Shown piece by piece: positions 45,213-59,326 of a DNA stretch of 64,000 nt. This DNA comes from Garcia nutans (Eukaryota > Streptophyta > Magnoliopsida > Malpighiales > Euphorbiaceae), in contig CANTUV010000035.1 of assembly GCA_947685225.1 (NCBI GenBank), positions 3,665,501 to 3,729,500 on the forward strand, read 5' to 3'. The position numbers and the translations under genes are program-made. Below the pieces are notes generated by a model. It searched no databases, was not told the DNA's origin, and was given only the letters and a program-made list of their open reading frames with translations. Within the stretch, counting starts at the first letter, position 1. Each line of letters starts with the position of its first letter.

Positions 45213-48037
45213 ATATTATTTTTCCAATATGATACATATTGTCAAATTAATATAAATTTCCTAATCAAAACTATTGTTTTGATGAGTTCCTGATGAATTG
45301 ACATTTAGAGTTTTTATAAAAATGATAGTTAAATTGCAAAATTAGTTGAGAGAATTAATTTTTTTTTTAAATATATACATATATATAATCTAAATTTAAT
45401 TACATGTATAGCTAATAATAATTCTTATAATTACATCACGCATTTTCTTTTTTAAAAATAATATATGGTCATGGTCTTATTATTGCAAAAACATATCGTA
45501 AAAAATATAACATTTATTGAAAAATACATTAATAAATAATTAATATAAATTTTTTTATTGTCCTATTTCTTTAATACCTATAATAATACAGTGCTATTGG
45601 TCTATTTAATGTTAATTCATAAAATATAATATAAGACGATGCTGCAAAATACAAGTTAAAATAATAATTATGTTCTTTAAAAAAATAACGTAATTTAAAT
45701 TTTTATATAAATTTTGTATTGTTTAATTTAATTTTTTCAGTTTGTTTTATAATAATTCTTATAATTGATCATGTATATATATGAAAATGTCAAAGCAGTA
45801 AATAAACTTCACAATTTTAAAGAATTATAAAATTCATTGACAAATTAAACAATTAAAATATTAAATATAATTATATAACTTTTTAGTATACTTTATAACT
45901 CTCATTATAGGATTATGTAATTTTAACATGTTATCCGTGGCTTAAAAAGAATACCCTAATATTTTTTTTTATATTTTTTTTATATATTATATAATTATGT
46001 TCAAAAAATTAATTACTAGCAATTTAAACTAGCTAATTTTTTTATTGTAATTATAATTTTAATACATACTGAAAAAGAAAAGAGTAATATATTAGACAGA
46101 ACATAAAACACAAAATGGTAATATTACTATGCAATTAACAGTATACGATATGCACTAAATAATTATATAAAGAAAAATCGAAATTGATGAAATTATTTTC
46201 CAAATGAAAATATTATAAAAAACGAAATTAATATTATATTATATTTATTTTTTTTAATAATCAAATACCAAATGAGCTGTCTAACTTATTCTTCAATCCT
46301 GTAGAAGTGGACTCCAGTCCAATGGATTCAAGCAAGGTCAACCTTTTGAGAAAATGAAATTTAATGGCTGCAGACAAAATAGAAGAAGACGTACAACTTC
46401 TTATGAAATTTCAATGGAGAAGTATTCAAACTGGCGAATTTGTTTAATATTTTATAATTAATAATCAAAATTATTTAGGAAGAATACCAAAGACTTTCCT
46501 TCACACATATAAAATTGGGAAATTTAATGATGTGAATAGCTTATATATTTTCAATTGACAAACATTAGCATTGGTTAATAAGTATAATTAAGTTGAGAGA
46601 TAAAAGCTAAAATTTTAATTGACTTAATTAATTAATTTAATTAACCATTGATCTTTTATTTAAGATGGAAGAGGAAATTCTCATTCGTGAAAATAAATTA
46701 TTGGGATCGTAATAAATAAAATATAGAATTTTACTAATTATAAAAATCATATTTAATTTTGAATTCAATTTGAAAAATGATTATATATAGGTAAAAAAAA
46801 AACAATCATATTGACCGCATATTTGACTAAGTATTATATAATCATCAAGATGTGTTGCTATTGTTTAAATCTTAAATTTTAATTCTAAATATTTTTTTTT
46901 CTTTACATATAATTAATAATAAAAAAAGTTTGACTATACGACTATGAATATCTATTCTATCATTCACAATGAAATAGTCTAAATTAATCTCATTCGGAGA
47001 TAATAATAACTTCAGAATTTCTCTCAAAAAAATTCAGAATTAAAAAATAAATATGTCAATAAAATAAAAACATTAAAAAAAATACTAAAAATAACAGATT
47101 TGTATTTTTTAAAAGAAATAATAATTACAAAAAAAGTGATGAAATTAATCATCAATCTTGATTTTGCATTTATATAGCATATGTGATTACTGTTTATGTT
47201 TTTCACCATATCATCAAAAAATAATTTGTTTCAAAGTTTCTTAAAATTTAATTTTCAAAATAACCAAGAATTTTTATGATTATCAACCCCCAAAAGCATC
47301 TAACCAATTTAGGAAAACCAATAATGGAGAACACTTGCTGTTCTTCTATTCTTACTGCCCAACTTGAGAGCATATAAAATTAATTGAGCTATGAATTTTG
47401 TTTTTGTTTTTATTTTTCAAATTGGATTTGAATTGAAAGTGCAATTTCAACTTCAAAAATAATAATACTATTGAAAAACTAAAAATTCATTAGTATCTAT
47501 GGATTTTGTACTCTCAAAATTTTATGCATTTTGGGATTTTTAATTTGTTTTTATTCATAATGACTAATGAGTGAAAATTTTTATTTTTAACTGAATTGAA
47601 CAGGTGAATTTAACATTAATAAATAAAAAAATAATTTATGATATTACATTAAAAAAATAAATGCATAAATAATAAATAAGCTATTAATCATGCTACGGTG
47701 TCGCTTTCAATAGATGAGTAGTGGAGTGGGCCTTTAATAACACCAAATATTTAATCTCTTTGTGGCCGCTCCACTGCACATACATGAACACTATTGTGGA
47801 TGCTTGCTTAGCTCCATTATTATCGTTATCGTTTTTAAATTCGTGAAAATTAATACTCTTTACATACTAAATTAATAAACACATTTTTTTATCCTAAATT
47901 ATAACTTATTTATTATTTTAATAAATTAGTTAATATAATATATTTTTTATTATACATATATTCAGATAAAAAAATGAGTACGTAGTTTTTTAAATTATAA
48001 ATATATTTAAAAATCTAATAATTTATTGTATACAACA
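45213..48037. other. AT-rich intergenic region
   Basis: No coding region supported. The more complex patches (46270-46440, 47280-47390 and 47690-47830) have no recognisable content. Confidence 0.55.
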
Positions 48038-50336
48038 TTTTTTTTTTGAAAATTTAAACCACAAATCAAACACCCTCGTAGATGGATCCAGCAATAGTCC
48101 AAGAACTAGCCTGAACGTCTGAAATCACATCTAATCGGATCGCTTGACTTGGTGCTATTATTCATATCATCATGTAAAATATTCAAAATAAAGTCCGGTG
48201 GAGTATTAACCCACTCTTTACAGTCAGACATGAAACTAGCTGCTCGAGCCAGACTATGAGCACACTGGTTCGCTGACCGTTTTACAAATTTCACTTGAAG
48301 TGAATCAAAACATAAAAGAAACTGCTTACATTCCACAACTAAACTACCAAAATAAGAGCAATCCCCCCTATTAGAATTAATTGCCTGCACAACTTGCAAA
48401 CAATCCGATTCTAAAATAATTTGCTCGCTTCCAAAATATGCTTTCAGCCATGATAATGCCTCTCTAACCCCCATTGTTTCCGCTAAAAGAGCATTGTAAA
48501 CTGTACCCATAGGTTTCGACATACACCGAATCATAACTCCATGTTCATTCCTCACAACACAACCTGCCATTGCCATACCTGTTTCCTCAGCAAATGCAGC
48601 ATCAACGTTGCATTTTAGAAACCCACTACATGGTCTTTGCCAATGTGTCACAAACACGTGACTTGACTTTTTTGATTTGGCCTGAACCACCTGCACACTT
48701 CTCCATTCATCAACCCATCTACCCGCACATAGTACCACCTGTTCAGGAGTACTTCTCTTTTGTTTCCATATCACTTCATTTCTATTGTTCCAAAGCAACA
48801 TAAGAACGGCACAACAATTCAAAAAATTAAATTGATGCTGACCTTTCCTTAACTCATCAAACCAAACATATATATTATCACAACAATTAGGCATCCGAAA
48901 CCGTACCAGTTGCCACACTTGCATTGCAAACCTGCATGTAAAAAATAAATGGGTTAGTGATTCACCTCCTTCAGCACACACTGGACAGTCCCCATCAACA
49001 TCAATGTGTCTCCGTTGAAGCTCCTCCCTAATTGGTAACAAATTGCTTAAAAGTCTCCACATGAAATTTTTAAGCTTTGGAGGGCCCTCCTGTCTCCATA
49101 ACCAATCAAAAAGAACATTATGTGAGACAACATGATTAGCCTGCACCAATGCTGCATAACCACTTTTAACAGTGTAATTGCCATTTTGCTCATACCACCA
49201 AAACCACCCATCATCATTTAGTCCTCGCTTTACTGGTACTTCCTTTATTTGATGGATTTCAGCATCACTGAACATTTGATGGAGCACCTGATCATCCCAC
49301 TCCCTTGTACCAGGAACAAACAAATCCGCCACAACTACTTCCTCAATACCTGTATTATTCAAACTCTGAATTCGTGAATTTGTAATAGATGGCAGCCACG
49401 GATCCGTAAAAACATTCACCGTATCTCCATTCCCAACTCTCCTCAAACATCCAAGTTCTAGTACTACTTTAGCTTCAATAATGGACTTCCATATATAACT
49501 GGGATTAGAACCAAGTTCAGCATTCCAGAAATCTGAACTTGGATAATACCTTGCTTTGTACAATTGTGCCACCAACGATTGCAGATTATTCATTAAGCGC
49601 CAGCCCTGCTTAGCAATTAATGCTAAATTATAATCCCTTAACAACTTAAAGCCTAAACCTCCACATTCTTTTTTCGTTGCCAGTTTTCTCCAACTACACC
49701 AATGTATACCACTCTCGGCATCAATTGAGGATCTCCACCAATACCTATTCATCATTCTTTCAATTAATTCACAAATTCCTTTCGGCAATAAGAACAGGCT
49801 CATTACGTACGTTGGAATTGCTTGAACCACCATTTTTAGCAAACCTTCTTTTCCCGCTCTTGACAATAATGATCCTTTCCAACCCATCAGTCGCTTCCAA
49901 ACCTTATCAACAATAAAACTGAAAGCCTTCTGCTTGTTACGCCCAACAAAAGTTGGCATACCTAAATACTTCTGAAATTCTGTTGTTTCTTTCACCCCAA
50001 GTAAATCAGTAATCTCCTGCCGTAAAGGTTCACTCGTGTTTCTACTAAAAAGAATTTCAGACTTTTGGAAATTAATCTGTTGTCCAGAAGCAGTTTCATA
50101 CAATCTCAAAATATGCTGAACCATAAAACTGTCCTGCATATTTGCTTGAAAAAAGAACAAAGCATCGTCGGCAAAGAACAGATGTGTGATTCTTCGGAAA
50201 CCATTCACCACCTTACATCCAGTTATTTGAGACCGGTACTCAAAACTTTTGATTAAACATGATAATGCTTCTGCACATATAAGAAATAAATAAGGAGATA
50301 TCGGGTCCCCTTGTCTCAATCCCCTATTCGGCTCAA
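48038..50336 (-). mobile_element. 5'-truncated LINE (non-LTR retrotransposon)
   Basis: One long minus-strand frame (stop at 48106) opens directly in the reverse-transcriptase domain at EPNRGLRQGDPISPYLF; nothing LINE-like lies beyond about 50336, so the copy is 5'-truncated, as is usual. In order: RT with LFFADDALFF, a zf-RVT domain (PPKLKNFMWRLLSNLLPIR ... CPVCAEGGESLTHLFFTC), and an RNase H domain beginning CNVDAAF with LESDCLQVVQAIN and a KRSANQCAHSLARAA end. Beyond the stop, a T10 run at 48038-48047 is the poly(A) tail. The frame is uninterrupted for 737 codons, so insertion was fairly recent. No target duplication could be fixed. Confidence 0.92.
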
Positions 50337-50339
50337 ATT

Positions 50340-53084
50340 TTGAATTAAAAATTTTAACTTCTTATTATTACAAGTAATTTTAAATTTAGTTATTAAATAA
50401 TCTTAAATAGTTAAATATTGAAAATTTAAATTATAATATATATTTAAAATAAAAAATTAATTACTTGGATTAGAGGTTAATTAATTAATTATGAAATTGG
50501 GGATGGCGGCGACTTTCCGTCAAGGAAATGCATTGTATAATAGCAACTTGCCCAATAAAAATCAAAATTGCAGACATTAATGAAAATTTCTACAAGTTGA
50601 GACTGAGATTTGAGAATGGTTTCTTGCTGCGCGATTGCCGGGGGGAAAGCTTTATTCAAACTTCAACCAAGGACAAATGATTTGGAATTTAATCAACTAA
50701 TTTGTAGGACAATTTTTATACATTAAATATTAGGCGAAAATATATTCAGATAATTTTTTAGTAAAAAGATTGTGTACCCTCTACTCCCAATAATATTATG
50801 TTAATTACATTAATATTGAAATTAATTGATCATATTGATATTTAAAAAAGCTACCCTATTTATATAGTTCAACTTTGATCACTGTTAAACCATCCCACGT
50901 AATAATTATAAGAAAATATAATGAGTTTATAACTAGAGATGTAATGTAATAAAAATAATTTAAATTATTTTGTGTTATAAAGTCAATATATCCCTAATTA
51001 TTTGATGGCCATAAAATTTAATAGTCACATAGCCTAATTTGAGTAAGAAGGCTTCATTTTAAAAAAAAAAACATATATACTCTTGTTTATTTCATCATTT
51101 TTAATTTGCCATGACACTATTTAAGTTGATAAACAAATAAATTTCTGCGTATTATATTATTTTTTAATTTAATAAAATTAAATTATTTATATTGAAATAA
51201 AGTGATTCTTAAATTAAAAAAAAAATCATACTGGTCTTAAAATGGAAAAAAGTTAGAGTGAATAAGAAAAAAATTCTCATTGCATAGTACACATTAGTCG
51301 GAAGAACCCAATTAGTGGAATAAATAAAATAATAAAAATGGCTAATTAAAAAAAGAAATGAAATGGCCACTTTACTAATAGTAATCATTTTATGCATTGC
51401 AAATCGACCATTAGATTTCTTCTTAATTTATAGTATATTAATAAATCTATCTTCTAAAAAAATTTCTATATCATATAAGTCATCATCAAAATTAATCCCA
51501 TGCCAGATCATCATTGACGTTAAAGGGAAAAAAATAATTATAATGAAACTTTTGTAAGCATTTTGTCATGAGGCATTCATAGTTTCAAATTAATATTCAA
51601 GAAAATGTAGAATAAATAATACAAAGTTTAAATAAATTTTATATGAAAATAAATTTATTATAATCAAATAAAAATTGTTGAAATTTCTTAGCCATCATTT
51701 TCGTGAGATAATTTTTTTTTAAAAAAATTTTAAATTTGATTTATTTATATTGTTTTCATAACCCTGTCATAGCAATCAAAATGCAAGGGCAAAATCATTT
51801 TTTACTTATGTGATTGTGATAATATTGTTATATAAAAAATTCAATTTTTAAAGATTTAAATTATATATATTTAGCTACAAGTGTCTATAAATAATTGTTC
51901 AAAGGGAAGCAGTATCAGTATGACATATATATATGGATAAGGATTAATTTCCTTCGCATTCACTAAACAGCAACTAGCCCAATTATTTAATTTATATTAA
52001 TAAAATGAAATCACTAAATTTTTATTTTGTTAGAATAAGACCATGTCATTTTTCCAGTATGATTTTTGCAATAAAAAATTGACTCTTTAAAAAAAAAAAA
52101 AAAAACTTAATCATCACATCAAAGCATGGTTAAATAATAAAAATAATAAAGTTATTGAAATGAAATATATATTTATTTAATTTTTAATGTATGTGGTATA
52201 CAAGGAAGATAACATAAACAATCAATCGTTAACCTAACGTATTAAAACATCAAGTAAGTCAGTGCTCTTTATGACCCTTCGCAATTCAAGGACTTGTAAT
52301 TTGTGGTAGCAGGCAGAACCTTATTGGTGGATTAAGCATTGGCTTTCATGATTTTTGTTATAATAAATTCTAATGTTTTGTTGAATAATTTTCCTCCTTT
52401 TTATATGGTTATGCTATAATTATCCAAATATTTAAATCTCTCTTTTTTCTAAGATTAATTTTAAGGGCACAACAACATATTACGAGATATTTCAAATTCA
52501 ATTTCAAATTTTATCTAATAAAAAAATAAATTATTGGGATATACAATGAGCTTTTGGATATGAGAGGTATGATTTTAAATTTAATTGTAATAAATTTAAT
52601 TTAGATTATTATTTTATTCACATATAAACTTGAGAAAATTAAATTTGTTATCAAAATTTTCAAATTTTACTTTTTGGTCATTTTGCAAAAATATATAATA
52701 AAATAATAATTTATAAAAATTGTTATGTGTATAATAAAGTCATAATAATACTATATAGAGATAAAATTTATAAATTGATAAAATGTTTTAATAAATTTAA
52801 TAATATTTTTTAAATCAATGAATTTATAATTGCGAGTTGTTTCGAAAAATTTTATAAACTCATGCATGTACAAACCCATAGCTTTAGTATGACATGACTA
52901 GCCCAGTTGCATGAGGCATACAATTGGATCTATTCTCAAATTACCATATGATACATCGATAAAAAAATGTTTTTCTTTTTTATTACAATAAATTGATATT
53001 ACATGTTAGTTTTTTCAAGAATTTCAATAGGAATTTCAACTTCCCAATATTATTTAACAAGAAGAGAGTGATATATGCCAGAAC
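50340..53084. other. AT-rich intergenic region
   Basis: No gene supported. 50500-50660 is GC-richer (GATGGCGGCGACTTTCC, TTGCCGGGGGGAAAG) but matches nothing I recognise. The rest is AT-rich. Confidence 0.55.
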
Positions 53085-56000
53085 TTATGTTAAAGTTTTA
53101 TTTTGGGTAAAGAAGGTTATCAACCATGACCAAAGTCCTCTGCCCATTAAAATTTTTTGAAGGAATGAGGGACCATTCAAGTGGCTTCTAATTGCTGCAA
53201 TAATCAATGCAACAATGGAAACACCTCCTGAAATAATAAATAAACCTGCCAGAGGCCTTGGACCTAAACTTTGAGTTCCAGAATTATTGGAAGTGGATGG
53301 TGAAACTGACGATTTGGAATGTGAGAGCTTCTGCTTCTTTAGTTGTTGCAATTCTCCATTCTGGGTTAAGTATATTATAGCCTCTGATATATCAAATGTC
53401 AAAGAAGAACCTCTCCGAAACACCTGTGATAAATTGAGTAAAAGGTTAGAACTTTGAAACAAATGGCTGAACTGTTGTAATATTTTTCAGGACTAAAGTT
53501 GCGAGTCCAAATATCAGTCAGAGCTTAATTAATAAAATGGAATAAATGATATTACAAAGCCAAAACCATTGAGCTTGTAACTTGGTCCTGCCATAGAGAA
53601 GCCTTTGGAATATTCTGATAAGAAAACTCTAGCATGAGGACTGAACATAAAGGCTGCTTTTACATGTCCACTTGATAAAGCTTTTGCAAAGTGATCGATT
53701 AAAGCAATAGTTTTGATGTTCTCTGCCTTAAAGCCTAAAACTTTCTGTAAATACCAGAAAGTGAAGGAATTTCCATCAATCCCAATAACTGCACCTGTTT
53801 TCTTGAGTGAACCAATGTCTGTCTCGGATGGTTCCAGCTGAGGATTTGTTAGTATTGATGCCAGATTAGCTGTGTAAGTTGATGTACCAATTAGGATTAG
53901 GAATAGCCATGGCATCAACACCACATGAGACCATTGACTCTTAATTGATTCTCCTGCAAAACAATGGTAATGATGATGGGATTAGTGAAGCAGAATACAA
54001 GCATAAACTTTAATGTGAAATTTTAGTTCAGTACCTATTGTGTGCAAAGACAAGTGTTGAGAAAGAAAACCAGAACATAGCTCCAATTTGCCTATTAGGT
54101 GGACCCCTAAAATCATAATTTATTCTATGTTCAAGGTACCAAATCACAAAACCAGTAAAAACAGTCATTACTGCCATTAAATTCCACATCCCTTCGGTGA
54201 AAGGCTTCATGAACATCCAATACTGAAGCAACTTATCTGATTTCATAGGTTCTACCATTACAAGGCTTGATTCTGTGTAAGGCTGTGAGAATTCTATAGG
54301 TTGGCTCCTATTTGTAATAATTAGAATATCTCCAATAGCTGCATCAAAATTCTGCAAGAAAAAGGCCTAGTTAGTAATTCAGTATTTTCTATTACAAGAA
54401 ATGCATATAGAACAGAAGATAAATGAATATTTACCTTATGGGAAACCTCCTTTATCATATCTTTATAAGAACCATAAAATGGGACTAGGTTGTATATTAT
54501 TGGATATTGCAGACATCTTGCAGCAGCTTCGAAAACTTCTATTGAAAATCCATTGATATATGTTATGTTTTGGTCATCATCGCGAGTTACCTTCACACAT
54601 TGTGTGAATGTGGATCTAGCTGGTACTGCAATCCTCAGTTCTTTTCCTCTAGCCTCAGGAAAATCGGTTTCCAACAATCCAGTAGGAACAGAAGTTCTTC
54701 CACCCGGCCAGTGCACTAGGCCTAGCACTTCTTCAGCAGACAAATTTTTGTTTTTGCCATTAGTATTGTTGACAAGGTTCTTTGTGAAACCAAATTCTTG
54801 GGACCATAATCCTAGTGCTCTATGGCTTTTACCAACAACATTAACAATTTGAAAAGTTTGTACACTTACCAACTTATTGTCACGGAATTTAATTCTACTA
54901 CTCAAGCCATCAAAATCACTTGACAAGATTTGCTGTAGTAAGGTTTTTGAGTCATTTGTCTCTTGTAAAATCTTAGCAGACTTGGCAATTGTCCAAATTG
55001 CATCATATGCTCGAAGTGCATGCATGTTAGGATAAGAATTCTTTTCTTCTTTTGGATATTCAGCTTTGAACAATCTCTGGAATTTCACCTCGAATTCTCT
55101 GAAGGAAGCTGATGTATTTGAGTACCGAGTCTTAAAACTGAGCACTCCTTGCATAGAGCTGATTGCAGTTGCATTTACAGAATCAACAAGACTAACAATG
55201 TCATCAGCCATAATCCAAACATAACCTTTCCCCATCATTCCCTTTTGCTTAGCTTGTTCAAACAGCATTGTTGTTAATGTTAATGAAGATTGAAGAATCA
55301 CAAAGACTGGTGTTTTTCACCCTCAGAGTATCCAACTCTTTTTGAATGATGATAGTTGATTCTGTATGAGAAGACATTGCAGGGAAGGCTGAGAAGTGTT
55401 CTAGCTCTGCACCAATTTCTCAGAGCGAAGCAGACAGGAGCATAATGATGCCTAAATTGCTTGTATACTGATTTCTCTCTTCATATATAGCAATCACCTT
55501 TGACCATCTGAAGTAAGCAACAACTGCAGAAATGCAACTAATTTGCGCAGAAATATCCTGGTATAGGCTTATTACAGGAAATTTCTTATTTGAAATTATT
55601 GGAGATATTGATGGGGTTAAGGAAATAATAGGAACTTCCTTAGTAATGTTATCCATTTCAGCAACTAATGCAGCTTCCTGCCATGTCAGGGAACCGGCAA
55701 TTGCTTGCAATTTTCGGTTCTTGATGAGATCAATTGCTGCATTTTACATCACATAATGAAAACATTTTTATGTGCTTCCAAATATTTCACAAGGGTATGA
55801 TGGCTATGAACACAACCACATTTTTCCATCAAGAAAACAAGTATCTCATAATAAATAAGTAAACATGTTTCAGAAATTAAGAATTTAATACAATCTATGA
55901 AATATAGCCAAATAATTATAAATATCTAGATGTATAAAATATGACAACTTGATCTTATAACCATACCGGTAAAAGCAACTCGAGCAGAGTTCCTAGACAA

Positions 56001-56228
56001 GTCTACAATATGCAGAGACGAGTTATGGCCAGTTAAGCAGTAAAAGTCTTGCACAGCAATATCCATGGCAATTTTCTCTTCTTTGCCAACACGGGTATTG
56101 CAGTCTACAACTCCTCCAATATTAATGAACTTGTTGCCTCCACGATTTACTTGACCAGCTTCTGATAATGTGAACTTTGTTGAGAATAAAAGTATGGAAT
56201 AATAAAAGAATGCTAGAAAACCAGCCAT
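53085..56228 (-). pseudogene. Glutamate receptor-like (GLR clade 2) pseudogene, copy A
   Basis: Plant GLR-type ligand-gated cation channel, nearly complete. Exons: 55967-56228, 54435-55736, 54035-54351, 53556-53953, 53085-53423. Exon 1 has a signal peptide and the start of the amino-terminal receptor domain (INIGGVVDCNTRVGKEEKIA). Exon 2 carries the rest of that domain and ligand lobe S1 (GKELRIAVPARSTFTQCVKV). Exon 3 has M1 and the pore (FWFSFSTLVFAHN), exon 4 M3 (STYTANLASILT) and lobe S2, exon 5 M4 (LAGLFIISGGVSIVALIIAA) and the MGRGLW tail. Lesions: TGA at 55420-55422 in LSASL-stop-EIGAE, where Arg is expected (CGA to TGA); a +1 frameshift between 55302 and 55320; and an exon 3/4 junction out of phase by one base relative to copy B. 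It could be a recent pseudogene or a poor haplotype. Confidence 0.85.
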
Positions 56229-58219
56229 TGTTATTACTGATAGAAAACTTTGGTCATTTGAACTTTTGTAGCATAACTTAATGAATGTTCAATGGGAATT
56301 GGTTATTGGCTTACTGGTTTGAATTTCTAAATATCAGCAAGAGTTTTTATTTATTTTTATCTGTCAACACCTTGGTAATTTCCTAGCAAGATCTGCAAAA
56401 GTCAAACGAAGCTAACAAGGAAATGCTATTGCATTATGGCGACCATTTACAATTCACTCATTCAATATCATATAATTATTATTTGATCCTTATAAACTGA
56501 ACCTAAGAAAAAGGGTTGTTTCTATAATGCAAAAAATTAAATTGCTTTGCACCAGCAAGCAAGTCCTGTGCTTCTCTATAAAGAGATATGAAAGGAGAGT
56601 TCTCTCAATTATTAGAATAGAAAACATAGATATATAGTTCAACATGTACAGTAAGAGATGAAGCCTTCTTGAACTTTATTTCTTAAAATGTGACAGTCAA
56701 TACCTAAATGTTTAGTTCTCTCATGGAAAACATGATTAGCTCAATACGAAGGGCTACTTCGTCATCACAGTATAACAAGATTTTGAGGAAAAATGAGTTC
56801 TGTATTGAATCAATCAGAAAATTACAAAGAAGAAAATGTGGCATACATACACTGAAAATTACTAAACTATTCCTAATGTTCATCATGTACAGTAAAAATC
56901 CTCAGCCCTAAATGTAAAAACTACAAAGTATAGTAAAAGAAATACAGAGTATAGGTAGTAAAGTGTACAAAATACAGAATAAAGCCCATGTGTGGATGGA
57001 GGTAAATTAGAGGTGAAATTGAATTTACTTTAATGAAAAAAGTGAGGGTAATGTAAAATAAATTTTATTTGAATTACTTTCTATTGTTTGTTTTTTCAAA
57101 TAAAAAAGAGAGGAATTCAAAATTTCCTCCTACTTTTAATAAAGAAAAGAGGTTAAATTTATACCTTCACATCCGTTTACTCCCATTTCTCTCCACTTTG
57201 GAGAGAAAATATTTGGAGGGTTTGAGAGTAGATTAGGAAATCCAATTTCTATCACTCTTATTTACTCTAATGTTGATTACACCAAACAAGAGAAAGCAAA
57301 GTAAATTTAATTTATTTTCTCTTGCTTTACCCTTGGTTACCCTCAACCAAACATAGGCAAAGTGTACCACATAACAAGCATAAACTCGTTCATGAGCAAC
57401 CCAGCTCACCGTGAAGCTCTTCAAAGCCAATGGAAGTGTCATGAGCACGGATGGCAAATTGGCTTGTTGTCAGTGTCTACATTTAAAACATTCACAACAA
57501 TATCATCATCAGAGATGGCACATCAATTAAAGCAAGTTCATCCAACAATTGCTTTGATGCACTGCACATAATAGGTATTTGATGTTGGAATTTCAGAACT
57601 CTCACATCGAACGAAATGTATTTAGTATTAAAGTTGCTGAGAATTTTGTTTAAAAATCAAAGCAAAATCATAAAAGGAATGGTTGTCCTTGTTTTTAGCA
57701 AGATTTGTAGGTATGACTGATATGTTAAGTTACAAAAGCAATTGGTTGAGTAAATTAGTTGGTTAAAAGTAAAAAGACATGGGAACCTGTACTAATTTGC
57801 CTATGTATAGATGTTTAATGAATGAATAAACGTGAGCTCTGTCTTTGCTCCAATTTTGGCGTTGATGTTTTGTTTTTCTTGATTTCCATTATTCTCCTTT
57901 TTGCTCTCTTTGTTCTAAGTTCCAACATTTAGTGCGGTACATATACATAGAAATAACCCATCAACTCAATGTATTAAAGTTTTAGATTAGAGCGTGTTGT
58001 CAAGACCATTTCTCACTAGGCCTGTGTAAGAAAATAAATACCCTTGTAATGCCGCATTGACCTAAAAATTGCTATGAATGAGCTTAAGGATAAAATATAC
58101 TTTTATTCTGCACATTTTAACAATATAAAGTACATATATATTTATTGCAGTTTGTTACTGGTAAATTTATTGGTAATCTCCTCTCATCCAATTTAGCCAT
58201 CTGTTTCAGGAATTTAGCT
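56229..58219. other. Spacer between the two GLR pseudogenes
   Basis: No gene supported. The first few hundred bases would be the promoter of copy A. A candidate MITE lies at 56983-57361. 57400-57960 is moderately complex, without recognisable coding content. Confidence 0.5.
56983..57361. mobile_element. Candidate MITE with imperfect ~22-bp inverted ends
   Basis: The left end GCCCATGTGTGGATGGAGGTAA matches the reverse complement of the right end, GCCTATGTTTGGTTGAGGGTAA, with a few differences, and both continue into ATTxAATTTACTTT. AAAGTGTAC occurs just outside both ends (about 56960 and 57359) but not directly at the left border, so the duplication is uncertain. No coding content. Confidence 0.42.
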
Positions 58220-59326
58220 TTACCATGCTAATTGAAGTTCATTTCTTGTTTGATTTTGAGTGAAGAGGGGTGTCAACCACATCTAAAGTCCTCTTCCCAT
58301 TAATGCAGCCTGAATGTTGGTCATTCTCTCCCAATGCGGTCTTAATCGATGAATGATTTTAATAAAAAATGCAATTGCAGAAGCACCACCCGAGATAATG
58401 AAAAAAGCTAGAAAGGGTTCTGGTCCTAACTCTGGTTCACATTGGCATCAGATTGTGAAGTTGAGCAAGCGATGGAGGACAGCATTTTTTCCTCTAGTAG
58501 CTGCAATTTTCCACTCTCTTTTAATCTTAAAATCGCCTATGATATGTCTGATGCTAAAGCAGAACCCTTCGGAAACTCCTGCTAAATAAAAAGAAGACAA
58601 TGGATAGAATTTTATACAGGAATGACTTTTTTAGACTTGCAATACGAGTAAAATACACAGAAAAATATAAAGGGAAGAGTATGAATAAGATTACGAAGCC
58701 AAAACCGCCTAGGTCATAGTTGGGTCCAGCTATCATGAATCCTTTGCAGTATTTTGCTAGGAGAACTTTGGCGTAAGGTTTCAAAATAAAAGCAGCTTTA
58801 ACTTTCCCACTTTGTAGAGCCTCTGCATAATCATCAATCGAAGCTATGCTTCTGATATTCTTTGGTTTGAACACCAAAGTCTTTACCAAATATTGGATGA
58901 TAAAGAAACTTCCATCACAACCAACAACAGCATATGTCATCCTGAGCATATTAACATTCACTTTAGATGGCTCAAAATGTGCATTGGTCTGCATAGAAGC
59001 GAGGCTTGCGATGAAAGTTGATGCAACAATTAGCATCAGCAATGACCATGGGACTAGTACAAACTGAGATAAGCGGCTATTGGGTGCCTGTCCTGCAGAT
59101 TCAAGTCTATATGATTTAAGGAAGTGAATCAATAATTAGCCACCCAAAAACATTGCCACAATTTCCATTTCACTACATCAGCAACTAATTAGCTCATAAA
59201 AATTAAATAATGTAGACATTTCTGTGGTTGAACTCTCTTACTCTGCCATGCAAAGAGTGTTGTAAACAAGTATGACAAAACACTTCCGATTTGTCTGGCA
59301 AGTGAATCACCATTCTCACCACGGTT

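Noticed and set aside
48570..50256. Plus-strand frames within the LINE
   Set aside because: Antisense shadows of the long LINE frame.
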